NCBI GenBank assembly: GCA_031362405.1
Contig: JANLSO010000065.1
Coordinates: 1-18,201, forward strand
Source: JANLSO01 sp031362405
Lineage (GTDB): Bacteria; Actinomycetota; Thermoleophilia; Miltoncostaeales; Miltoncostaeaceae
Direction of reading: 5' to 3'
DNA: 18,201 nucleotides
The notes under the pieces were generated by a model that worked only from the letters and a program-made list of their open reading frames with translations, had not been told where the DNA came from and searched no databases. Positions 7,157 through 13,664 of this stretch are shown piece after piece. Position 1 is the first letter of the stretch. Each line of letters opens with the position of its first letter. Position numbers and translations under genes: made by a program.

Positions 7157-7885
7157 CGGCGGGCCGTGTTCCAGCGCGCGGCGGGCCATGGCGCGGCCCG
7201 ACAGGCTGTAGGGGCTCACCACCGCGCCCGCCCCGGCCCGCTCGAGCTTGGCGATCGACTCGCGTTCAGTCGCACGGGCCACGATCATGATGTCGGGCCG
7301 TAGTCCCCGAGCGGTCAGCGTGATGAAAACGTTCACGGCGTCGGAATCGACGGCGCACACCAGCGCCCGGGCCCGATGGATACCCGCCTCGAGCAAGACG
7401 GCCTCGTGGCTCGGGTCGCCGAAGATGTGCGGGATGCCGTCCGCATCGAGCTCGACCGCGTCGCGCTCGTTGATGTCGACCACGAGGAACGAGGCGTGCT
7501 CCTCGGCCAGCTGCTCGGCCACGGCCCGCCCGACGCGACCGTATCCGCAGATGATGTAGTGATCGTCGAGGGGCTCGATCATCGAACGCCTGCGCCGCTC
7601 TCGGCGTCGGGCGGCGAGCTCACCGGAGCCCGCCAGGTCGGTCGCGACGGCGGCGATCGCCGCGACGCTCGCCAGCAGCAGCACAATCAGCGAGATCGAG
7701 AACAGCTCCGCAGCCATGCCGACCGGCTCGGTATCGCGGAACCCCACGCCACCGAGGGTCAGGGTCGTCCAGTAGAGCCCGTCGATGACGTCGGCCCCGT
7801 CGATCAGGATCATGTAGCCGATGACCCCGTAGAGAACCGTCCCGATGAGCATCAATAGGGGAACACGGAACCGGCGAAAGATCAA
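7142..7885 (-). CDS. Two-helix potassium channel with cytoplasmic RCK (TrkA-N) domain
   Basis: 247 aa from a TTG at 7885 that overlaps the upstream glycosyltransferase stop as TTGA. An AGGAGG (7906-7901) lies 15 nt upstream, and the longer upstream frame reads as arginine-rich noise. Helix 1 is about 8-28, the pore loop 35-52 (YWTTLTLGGVGFRDTEP, 38-54), helix 2 about 60-82. A basic linker (93-100) leads to the NAD(H)-binding-type Rossmann domain with YIICGYGRVGR (110-120), DIN in beta-2 and GDPSHE. The protein ends after the RCK-N core, with no TrkA-C domain. The filter reads GGVGFRD rather than TVGYGD. Probable K+-selective, ligand-gated inner-membrane channel; it is the last gene of the run and is translationally coupled to a glycosyltransferase. 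Confidence 0.88.
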   Translation of the reverse strand: MIFRRFRVPLLMLIGTVLYGVIGYMILIDGADVIDGLYWTTLTLGGVGFRDTEPVGMAAELFSISLIVLLLASVAAIAAVATDLAGSGELAARRRERRRRSMIEPLDDHYIICGYGRVGRAVAEQLAEEHASFLVVDINERDAVELDADGIPHIFGDPSHEAVLLEAGIHRARALVCAVDSDAVNVFITLTARGLRPDIMIVARATERESIAKLERAGAGAVVSPYSLSGRAMARRALEHGPPEPRP

Positions 7886-9021
7886 TCCACGCGATTGGTG
7901 CCTCCTGCTCTTCGGCGTCGCGAACCTTCGATGGCTGCCTCGGCAAGGGCGAGGTACTGGTCGGCGCAGACACTCCACGAGAACTGCGCCCGGGCGCGGC
8001 GGGCGGCACGGCCCGACAGAGCCCGGCGTTCCTCGGGGCCAGCGATCATCGCTCCGAGGGCGCCGGCCAACCCTTCGGCGCCGTCGCGCAACGCAAAGTG
8101 GGCCGCGCCATCGCCGACCGTCTCGAGGTTGGGGCCGTGATCGGAGACCAGCATCGGCGCGCCGGCCGCCATGCCCTCGATGATCACCGGGTGCGTACCG
8201 CCGACCTCGGTGGGTACGCACATGACTCCCGCACGATGCACCAGCTCAGCGTAGCCATCGCCAAACAGGTAGCCCGTGAAGATCACGTTCGGGCCGGCCG
8301 CCGCTTTCAGCTCGTCGATATAGGCCGCGGCGTAGGGAGCGTCGCCGACGATCACCAGTGGCCAGTCGGTGCCCAGGCGGCGATGCGCCTCGACCAGCAG
8401 ATGCGCGTTGTTCTCGGGAACCAGGCGACCCACGAACAACACGAACCGCCCCGGTTCGATGCCGAGCTCGGTGCACCGCCCGGAATCGCCCGGGTCGTCG
8501 AGCCGCGCCCCATAGGCAATCGTTGAGATCCGCCGGCCGAAGCGCTCTTCCAGCGCATCGGCGACGGCTTCGCTGTCGGTGACGGCGATCGTGGCCGCCG
8601 CCGGTGAGAGCCGCTCGGTGACGCGAAGATAGGCTCGTGCGGCCGCCGGCCATTTGGCGCGCTCGCTGTCGAGCCCGTCGATCTGCAGCACCGATGGGAT
8701 CCCCGCCAGGCGGGCGAACGGCACGACCGGGGCGTTTCCGCCGATGAAGTAGAGGGCCACGTCGGGCCGCAGCCGGGTCGCCAGATGCGCGGTGCAGACA
8801 GCGCTGTGGACCAGCGTGTCGAGGTACTTGTTTTGCACCGTGGGAAGGTGAATGAGACGCGCCCCGACATGCTCGGCGCGGCGCTCGGTCATGTGGGGTC
8901 GGCAGTAAACGACGGCCTCGTGCCCGCGCCCGACGAACTCACGGGCGAGGTTCTCGACCGCGGTCTCAAAACCGCTGTACGCCGCGGGGATGCCCCGGGT
9001 GCCGAGCATGGCGATCTTCAT
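7882..9021 (-). CDS. Glycosyltransferase with DUF1972-type N-terminus (rhamnosyltransferase-like)
   Basis: 379 aa from the ATG at 9021, overlapping the upstream stop as ATGA; the longer upstream frame lacks protein-like character. The opening MKIAMLGTRGIPAAYSGFET (1-20) followed by FVGRGHEAVVYCR is the hallmark of the DUF1972 (PF09314) branch, several members of which are annotated as rhamnosyltransferases. The donor domain has VLFVGRLVPENN (194-205) and TEVGGTHPVIIEGMAAG (271-287). The first position of the E-x7-E motif is glycine (G274) with E282 kept, which is usual for this branch. Third-to-last in a run of four coupled glycosyltransferases, and directly upstream of the potassium channel. 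Predicted to extend a surface glycan; a rhamnose donor is suggested only by family. Confidence 0.9.
   Translation of the reverse strand: MKIAMLGTRGIPAAYSGFETAVENLAREFVGRGHEAVVYCRPHMTERRAEHVGARLIHLPTVQNKYLDTLVHSAVCTAHLATRLRPDVALYFIGGNAPVVPFARLAGIPSVLQIDGLDSERAKWPAAARAYLRVTERLSPAAATIAVTDSEAVADALEERFGRRISTIAYGARLDDPGDSGRCTELGIEPGRFVLFVGRLVPENNAHLLVEAHRRLGTDWPLVIVGDAPYAAAYIDELKAAAGPNVIFTGYLFGDGYAELVHRAGVMCVPTEVGGTHPVIIEGMAAGAPMLVSDHGPNLETVGDGAAHFALRDGAEGLAGALGAMIAGPEERRALSGRAARRARAQFSWSVCADQYLALAEAAIEGSRRRRAGGTNRVD
7901..7906 (-). promoter_or_regulatory. Ribosome binding site for the potassium channel (AGGAGG)
   Basis: A perfect AGGAGG lies inside the end of the upstream glycosyltransferase gene, 15 nt before the TTG at 7885. 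It is the only perfect six-base ribosome site noticed at a gene junction here. It supports the rare TTG start over the later ATG at the MLIGTV position inside helix 1. Confidence 0.55.
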
Positions 9022-10085
9022 CGGCGAACCTGGCGCGCGGCGTTCCAGGCGGCCTGGCCCATTGCCTGCGACGAGTAGAACGCAGCGCGCTGCGGGCCCG
9101 CCGCCCTCAGCCGGGCCGCCGTCGATGGCTCGAGGGCTGCCCGCAGGCCGTCGGCAAGGCCGTCGGCGGTCGGCGCGACGACCAGGCCGGCGTCGGCGAC
9201 GACTTCCGGCAACGCGCCACGATTGGATGCCACCAGTGGGCTTGAGCACGCCATGGCCTCGACGGCGGGCAGACCAAACCCCTCGTGGAGCGAGGGAAAT
9301 GCGGTCACCGCCGCGGCCCCGTAGAGGTCGGCGAGCTCGGCGTCGCTCACGTGCCCGAGCCACCGGGCCCGGCTCTGACCGAGAATCTCGCGTGCCCCTG
9401 GTCCGGCACGGCCAACGAGCGCCAACTCCAGGGCCGGGTCGGCCAGTCGACGCACGGCGTCCGCCAGGGCACCGAGGTTCTTGCGTGGCCCAAGGTCGCC
9501 CACCGCCAGAACGTAGCGGTCCAGGCCGAACCGCGCCGCCACCCGTTCGGCGGCCTGGGGTCGCACCGCGAACACCTCGGCGGGGGCGGGGCTCACCACG
9601 ATCACGCGCTCGGCGGGCACACCCAGGGCCGCCACGATCTCCGCTTTGGCGGTCTGAGACAGGGCCAGCACCGCCCCGGCCCGGCGAGCAGCAGGTGGAC
9701 ACAGCGATCTCAGGATCGCGCGGGCCCGCGCCGGAAGCCATTCCGGATGGCTCACGAACGACACGTCGTGCACGGCCAGCAGCACCGGGCAGGGCGCCCG
9801 CAGCGGCGCCACGTAGGTGAAGACGGCCGCCTGGGCGGCCAACGTCGCAAGGATGCGCGGTGCCCCCCATGCCAGGCGAGGGACATCGGCGGTCGACACC
9901 CCGGCGTGATTGGCACCCACCGGCAGACGACCCGCGGCGGGCGGGTGTGCGATGAGTGCCCAGACATCATCACCGGCACCGGCCGTCGCAACCAGTGCGG
10001 AAACCAGCTGCTCGGCGTAGCGGGCATTACCTGCGTCACCGGCGGCCGGCTGGGCGACCATATGGCAGTCGACGGCGATCCTCAT
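9018..10085 (-). CDS. Glycosyltransferase family 4 protein
   Basis: 355 aa from the ATG at 10085, overlapping the upstream stop as ATGA (10085-10082), and ending in an ATGA overlap with the DUF1972-type gene. Acceptor side: MRIAVDCHMV opening, NARYAEQLVSAL (20-31) and AVHDVSFVSHPEW (104-116). Donor side: YVLAVGDLGPRKNLGAL (191-207), HVSDAELADLYGAA (245-258), and E268/E276 in LHEGFGLPAVEAMACSSP, with E-x7-E intact. It is close in plan to the next gene upstream; both share a SDAEL-LY block, suggesting tandem duplication followed by divergence. Sugar specificity unknown. Confidence 0.91.
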   Translation of the reverse strand: MRIAVDCHMVAQPAAGDAGNARYAEQLVSALVATAGAGDDVWALIAHPPAAGRLPVGANHAGVSTADVPRLAWGAPRILATLAAQAAVFTYVAPLRAPCPVLLAVHDVSFVSHPEWLPARARAILRSLCPPAARRAGAVLALSQTAKAEIVAALGVPAERVIVVSPAPAEVFAVRPQAAERVAARFGLDRYVLAVGDLGPRKNLGALADAVRRLADPALELALVGRAGPGAREILGQSRARWLGHVSDAELADLYGAAAVTAFPSLHEGFGLPAVEAMACSSPLVASNRGALPEVVADAGLVVAPTADGLADGLRAALEPSTAARLRAAGPQRAAFYSSQAMGQAAWNAARQVRR

Positions 10086-11164
10086 CGGGGGCCCACGATC
10101 GCGCGTCGGTAGACGTCGAGGGTCATCGCGGCGGCGGCGTCCCAGGTGTATCCGGCGGCGCGCGCGCGGCCGCGGCGGCCGCGGGCCGCAAGGTCGGCGG
10201 GGTTCCCGAGGGCGCCGTCGAGCGCGCGGGCGACGCCGTCCACCGAGACATCATCGATGACCAGCGCCGGTTCTCCGGCGACCTCCACCAGCGCCGGCGT
10301 GTCGGAGACCATGACCGCGCATCCGGCGGCCATCGCTTCAAGAACGGGCAGCCCGAAGCCCTCATGGCGCGACAGCGTCACCGCGAGAGTTGCGCGGGCG
10401 TACAGCTCGGCGAGCTCGGCGTCTGAGACGAACCCGCGCAGGTCACACCCCGGGTTCTCCATCGCCGCCCGGTGCACGGCGCCGTCATCGGATCCACCCG
10501 CGCCGGCGATCACCAGGCGATGGCGGCCCCCGTTCGCCCAGTACCGCGCATGGCCGTGGATCAGCGTTGGCACCCGCTTACGCGGCTCGAACTCGCCGAC
10601 GTGGAGGATGACGTCGTCGCGGGCAACATCGGATACCGGAGGAATCTGCACGCCGTGAGGCACCACGGTGATGCGCGATGACGGCACTCGGTACAGATCG
10701 ACGAGGTCGGCGCCGGTCGCGGCCGATACGGCGATCACGACCCGCGCTCGGCGGGCCGACAGGCGTGTGAAAAGCCGTGCATAGCGGCGAAAACCGGCCG
10801 GGTAGTCGGCGGGAAGCCGCTCCCACGACAGGTCGTGCACGGTCACCACGCGCGGGCACGGCGCAAGGACCGGGGCCCAGTTGAAGGCGGCGTGGATCAA
10901 CGATGCCCGCCGCGCCGCGGCGAGGGCCGGCAGCCCGAGGTGCGTCCACGTCAGGTCGATCACCAGGTTGCCGACGGAGGTCAGCCTGTTGCGCCGCGGC
11001 AGGCCGGGCGGCCCAGAAACAAAGACCACGCGAAGGTCGCCGGGCGCGGCCCGTTCGACGCCGGCGCGCAGCTCGCCGGCGTACCTCGCGACGCCGGTCC
11101 GTCGTCGCCGGGCCATCCGAACATCGACGAGCACGAGCGGTCTAGGCACGTTCCACGCCGTCAT
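10082..11164 (-). CDS. Glycosyltransferase family 4 protein
   Basis: 360 aa if it starts at the ATG at 11164, which overlaps the upstream gene by 23 nt. An in-frame GTG at 11149 would overlap by only 8 nt and give 355 aa; the conserved part begins just after either (PRPLVLVDVRMARRRRTGVA). The acceptor domain has TVHDLSWERLPADYP (108-122). The donor domain has HVGEFEPRKRVPTLI (188-202), FVSDAELAELYARA (245-258), and E268/E276 in RHEGFGLPVLEAMAAG. It ends in an ATGA overlap with the next gene. Normal length for a GT4 enzyme with all motif residues present. Likely assembles the same glycan as its neighbours. Confidence 0.91.
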   Translation of the reverse strand: MTAWNVPRPLVLVDVRMARRRRTGVARYAGELRAGVERAAPGDLRVVFVSGPPGLPRRNRLTSVGNLVIDLTWTHLGLPALAAARRASLIHAAFNWAPVLAPCPRVVTVHDLSWERLPADYPAGFRRYARLFTRLSARRARVVIAVSAATGADLVDLYRVPSSRITVVPHGVQIPPVSDVARDDVILHVGEFEPRKRVPTLIHGHARYWANGGRHRLVIAGAGGSDDGAVHRAAMENPGCDLRGFVSDAELAELYARATLAVTLSRHEGFGLPVLEAMAAGCAVMVSDTPALVEVAGEPALVIDDVSVDGVARALDGALGNPADLAARGRRGRARAAGYTWDAAAAMTLDVYRRAIVGPR

Positions 11165-12203
11165 GCGCGGCGATGACGCCCTCGGCGGTGCGCTGCCACG
11201 TGAACGCGGCGGCCCGGTCACGGCCCTCGCGGGCCCGCGCGGCGCGATGGTCGGGATCACCCACGGTGAGGTCGATCGCCCGGGCCCACGCGTCGGCATC
11301 GCGGGGCGCGACCAGATCGGCCGCGGTGCCGGCCACCTCGCGCAGGCTCGGGATGTCGCTGGCGACGACCGGAACGCCCGCCGCCATCGCCTCGAGCACC
11401 GGCAGCCCGAAACCCTCGATCAAGGAGGGCACGAGCACGGCACGGGCCCCGGCACGGATCGCTGCGAGATGAGCCGGCGGCACGAAACCCATCCAGTCGA
11501 TGCGCTCGGCGGCGCCGACGGCCCGCGCATGGCGCTGAAGGCGTTCAACACGTCGCCGCGACCACGGCCCCACGACGACCAACCGGGTGGCGCCACGTGT
11601 GCGGACAATGGCATCGATCGCGACCGCGAGGTTTTTGTGGGGTTCGACGCTGCCGCAGTAGAGGACGTAGTCGCCGGGGGGCGTCGGCCCCTCGGGGGCG
11701 ACCGACGGCGACGCGGCCAGCGGCACCACGTGGATCCGTCCCCGATCGACCCGTGCGAACTCGACAAGATCCGCCGCCGTCGCTTCAGACGGAACAACGA
11801 CTGCGCCCACGCGCCGCAGGCGATCGAGGTACCTTCGGTAGGCGCGACGCTCACGAACGCGGCGTGGCCCCGCCAGGTAGACGGCGGGCATCCGCAGCGG
11901 AATCAGATCGAAGCAGGTGGCCACGACCCAGGGGGCATCGGGCACGAGCCCCGGTTGCGTGGCATGAAAGCTCGATCGGCGCGCCACCTCGGCGACGGCC
12001 TGGCCCGCACAGCGCGAGGTGCGAAGCCGGACGATCTCGAAGCCCGCAGGCGCGGGGTCATCGGTGGCGATCGCAAGGGTCGGCCGCGCGTCGAGGGGTA
12101 GGGACCGAAGCCCCTCGAGCAACCCGCGCACGGCGGCGCCGGTACCGCGTGCGGCGTGGGCGTTTCCGAGAGGGGTGGCGTCGACCAGGATCGGACAGGG
12201 CAC
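11142..12203 (-). CDS. Glycosyltransferase family 4 protein (first of the right-hand run)
   Basis: 353 aa from the GTG at 12203. The frame is open further upstream into the sigma-factor gene, but the conserved opening PILVDATPLGN begins here. The donor domain has YVLYCGSVEPHKNLAVAIDA (179-198), FVPPAHLAAIRAGA (240-253), and E263/E271 in LIEGFGLPVLEAMAAGVP, with E-x7-E intact. The acceptor domain has WVVATCFDLIPLR (92-104), where family members usually have a VHD-like turn. The start is 10 nt after the stop of the sigma factor, so the two may share a transcript. TAATCT lies 7 nt before the GTG, so a separate leaderless transcript is also possible. Confidence 0.91.
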   Translation of the reverse strand: MPCPILVDATPLGNAHAARGTGAAVRGLLEGLRSLPLDARPTLAIATDDPAPAGFEIVRLRTSRCAGQAVAEVARRSSFHATQPGLVPDAPWVVATCFDLIPLRMPAVYLAGPRRVRERRAYRRYLDRLRRVGAVVVPSEATAADLVEFARVDRGRIHVVPLAASPSVAPEGPTPPGDYVLYCGSVEPHKNLAVAIDAIVRTRGATRLVVVGPWSRRRVERLQRHARAVGAAERIDWMGFVPPAHLAAIRAGARAVLVPSLIEGFGLPVLEAMAAGVPVVASDIPSLREVAGTAADLVAPRDADAWARAIDLTVGDPDHRAARAREGRDRAAAFTWQRTAEGVIAAHDGVERA

Positions 12204-12210
12204 GCGGGCC

Positions 12211-12216
12211 AGATTA
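12211..12216 (-). promoter_or_regulatory. Candidate -10 box (TAATCT) for the glycosyltransferase run
   Basis: TAATCT ends seven bases before the GTG at 12203, the spacing of a leaderless start, and no ribosome site lies between. Its first three bases are also the TAA stop of the sigma gene, so part of the match is forced. No -35 consensus upstream. Confidence 0.35.
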
Positions 12217-13509
12217 GTGGTCTGCCGCAGATACGGGCGCTCCGAGCGACAAACCGTCGAACTCCGAGGTGGCAGACCCGCTCGGGGCTGCGACCCGTCT
12301 GCGCACCGGAGCCGGCGCCACCTGGGCGGGTGCGACCAAGCGAGTCGCGACCTCATCGCGTGGCGGAACCACCGCAACCCGTGCGGTGCGGGTCAGGCCG
12401 GCGAACGAGACCGTCGCGGCCGCCTTCACGACCTGTGCCCGGGCGCGATCCCCCGTGTCGGGTCGGGCGCGCGCAGGCGGCGCAACCGGCGCGACCCGGG
12501 GTGCCTGCGGTGCGGGCGCGGGTGCGGGCAGGGCAACGGCCACCTGCTCGCGATCGGCGGGGGTACCGTCGAACCGGTTGACGACGGCCTGGCCACCGGC
12601 GCCGGCGGCAACGACCGCCATCACGGCTCCCGCGGCCACCTTCGTCCCGAGGCTACCGGGGGCCTCGAACACCATCTGCATGAGGTGCCCCAGTCGAACG
12701 GTCGCGGCGGCGGCGCCCCGCTCGGCCCACGCAAGACCGGGGCTGGGATCCGGCGGGCGAGCGTCGAGGCTCGCGGTCGCCACCAGCGCCACAGGCACGA
12801 GCGCACCCATCCAGTGGTTCGATTCCCGGCGGGCCCGCAGCAGCGACCGGCACGCGCCGCAGTGCCGGGTGTGGCGGGCAACGCGGCGACGGTCGCCGCG
12901 CTCGGCTTGCCCCGAGGCGACGCGGTCGATGGGCTCGAGCAACCGATTGCAGACCTCGCCGTGCGAGAGCCGAAGCTCCCATGAGTGCAATGAGGCTCGG
13001 CCTTCGGTGAGGCAGCGCTCGACCTTGCGGGGCGAGAAACCCGTCGTCTGCTCGATCGCTCGATAGGAGGCCCCGGCGCATTGGAGCATCACGCACATCC
13101 GCTCGGCCTCGCTGAGGTCGGCGAGGGCATCCTGGACGGAGTGATACCGCTCGCGCCAATCGGCGCGCAGCGCCAGATCGCTGCCGCCATCGGGAACCCG
13201 TGCGGCGACCTGGGTGGCGTCCTCATCGGGGGCGGGGCCCTCACGACGCAGGCGGCCCGCGATCAGCAGCGCTTCGTTGCGGATGACCGTCCGGAGCCAG
13301 GCGCGGAAGGCCTCGGGGGCGACGTCTGGCGCCTGGGTGAGGGCGATCTCCATCGCGCGCTGGTACGCGTCTTCGGCATCGGCGAGGCAGCGGCTGAACC
13401 GAATTGCGTAGCGGAGAAGGCCGGGGGCACCGGTCATGGCGGCACACACCGCGCGGCGGCGCTCGTCATCGGTCGGGTAGCGGTTGGATCCGGGTGGTTC
13501 GTGGGTCAT
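12214..13509 (-). CDS. Sigma-70 family (ECF-like) factor fused to a zinc anti-sigma-like domain and membrane segment
   Basis: 431 aa from the ATG at 13509; a GTG at 13542 would add 11 residues, and neither has a clear ribosome site. Region 2 is about 28-82 (LRYAIRFSRCLADAEDAYQR, FRAWLRTVIRNEAL). Region 4 is about 125-175 (LADLSEAERMCVML, AGASYRAIEQTTGFS, RKVERCLTEGRASL). Residues 213-220 (HTRHCGAC) match H-x3-C-x2-C of zinc-binding anti-sigma (zf-HC2) domains. A hydrophobic alanine/valine segment at about 290-311 could span the membrane, followed by a Pro/Ala/Arg-rich tail (about 328-410), presumably external. The factor may therefore be tethered and inhibited in cis, and released by a signal. 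Its targets are unknown; adjacency suggests the glycan genes. Confidence 0.85.
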   Translation of the reverse strand: MTHEPPGSNRYPTDDERRRAVCAAMTGAPGLLRYAIRFSRCLADAEDAYQRAMEIALTQAPDVAPEAFRAWLRTVIRNEALLIAGRLRREGPAPDEDATQVAARVPDGGSDLALRADWRERYHSVQDALADLSEAERMCVMLQCAGASYRAIEQTTGFSPRKVERCLTEGRASLHSWELRLSHGEVCNRLLEPIDRVASGQAERGDRRRVARHTRHCGACRSLLRARRESNHWMGALVPVALVATASLDARPPDPSPGLAWAERGAAAATVRLGHLMQMVFEAPGSLGTKVAAGAVMAVVAAGAGGQAVVNRFDGTPADREQVAVALPAPAPAPQAPRVAPVAPPARARPDTGDRARAQVVKAAATVSFAGLTRTARVAVVPPRDEVATRLVAPAQVAPAPVRRRVAAPSGSATSEFDGLSLGAPVSAADH

Positions 13510-13590
13510 CGAGGTTGGCTCGCGGTCGCGGGAGGTGGGCACCCGTGCCGTCCGTGTCGACCGACGAGGCGGTCACTTTTTGAAGAGCCG

Positions 13591-13628
13591 GCGAACGCGG
13601 TTTTCACCCCCCCGCGGAGCCCGTTCGC
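13591..13628 (-). repeat. Inverted repeat in the sigma-factor leader
   Basis: GCGAACG (13591-13597) and CGTTCGC (13622-13628) are perfect 7-bp arms 24 nt apart. They lie between the ileS stop and the sigma start, immediately downstream of a possible -10 box. No T-tract follows in the direction of transcription, so this is more likely an operator or leader stem-loop than a terminator. The 24-nt loop contains a run of seven Cs on the plus strand. Confidence 0.4.
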
Positions 13629-13630
13629 TG

Positions 13631-13659
13631 AGGATAAATCTCGCTCAGAGCGGAGAAAG
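13631..13659 (-). promoter_or_regulatory. Possible promoter of the sigma-factor gene
   Basis: TATCCT (13636-13631) resembles a -10 box, and CTTTCT (13659-13654) lies 17 bp upstream in the -35 position. It would give a leader of about 115 nt before the ATG at 13509, with the 7-bp inverted repeat at its 5' end. The -35 match is poor. The 155 bp between ileS and the ATG are otherwise empty. Confidence 0.35.
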
Positions 13660-13664
13660 GCGGG

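Noticed and set aside
7886..8221. Upstream extension of the potassium channel frame
   Set aside because: It is arginine-rich and overlaps the end of the glycosyltransferase. Family members begin just before helix 1, and the TTGA overlap with AGGAGG gives a consistent start.
9022..9870. N-terminal extension of the DUF1972-type glycosyltransferase frame by about 280 codons
   Set aside because: The extension is arginine/glycine-rich and overlaps an intact glycosyltransferase in another frame. The conserved opening MKIAMLGTRGIP starts at 9021, with an ATGA overlap.
12500..12545. GC-rich short repeat (GGTGCGGGCGCGGGT-like) as a possible tandem repeat element
   Set aside because: It encodes the Pro/Ala-rich tail of the sigma factor; codon-level low complexity explains it.
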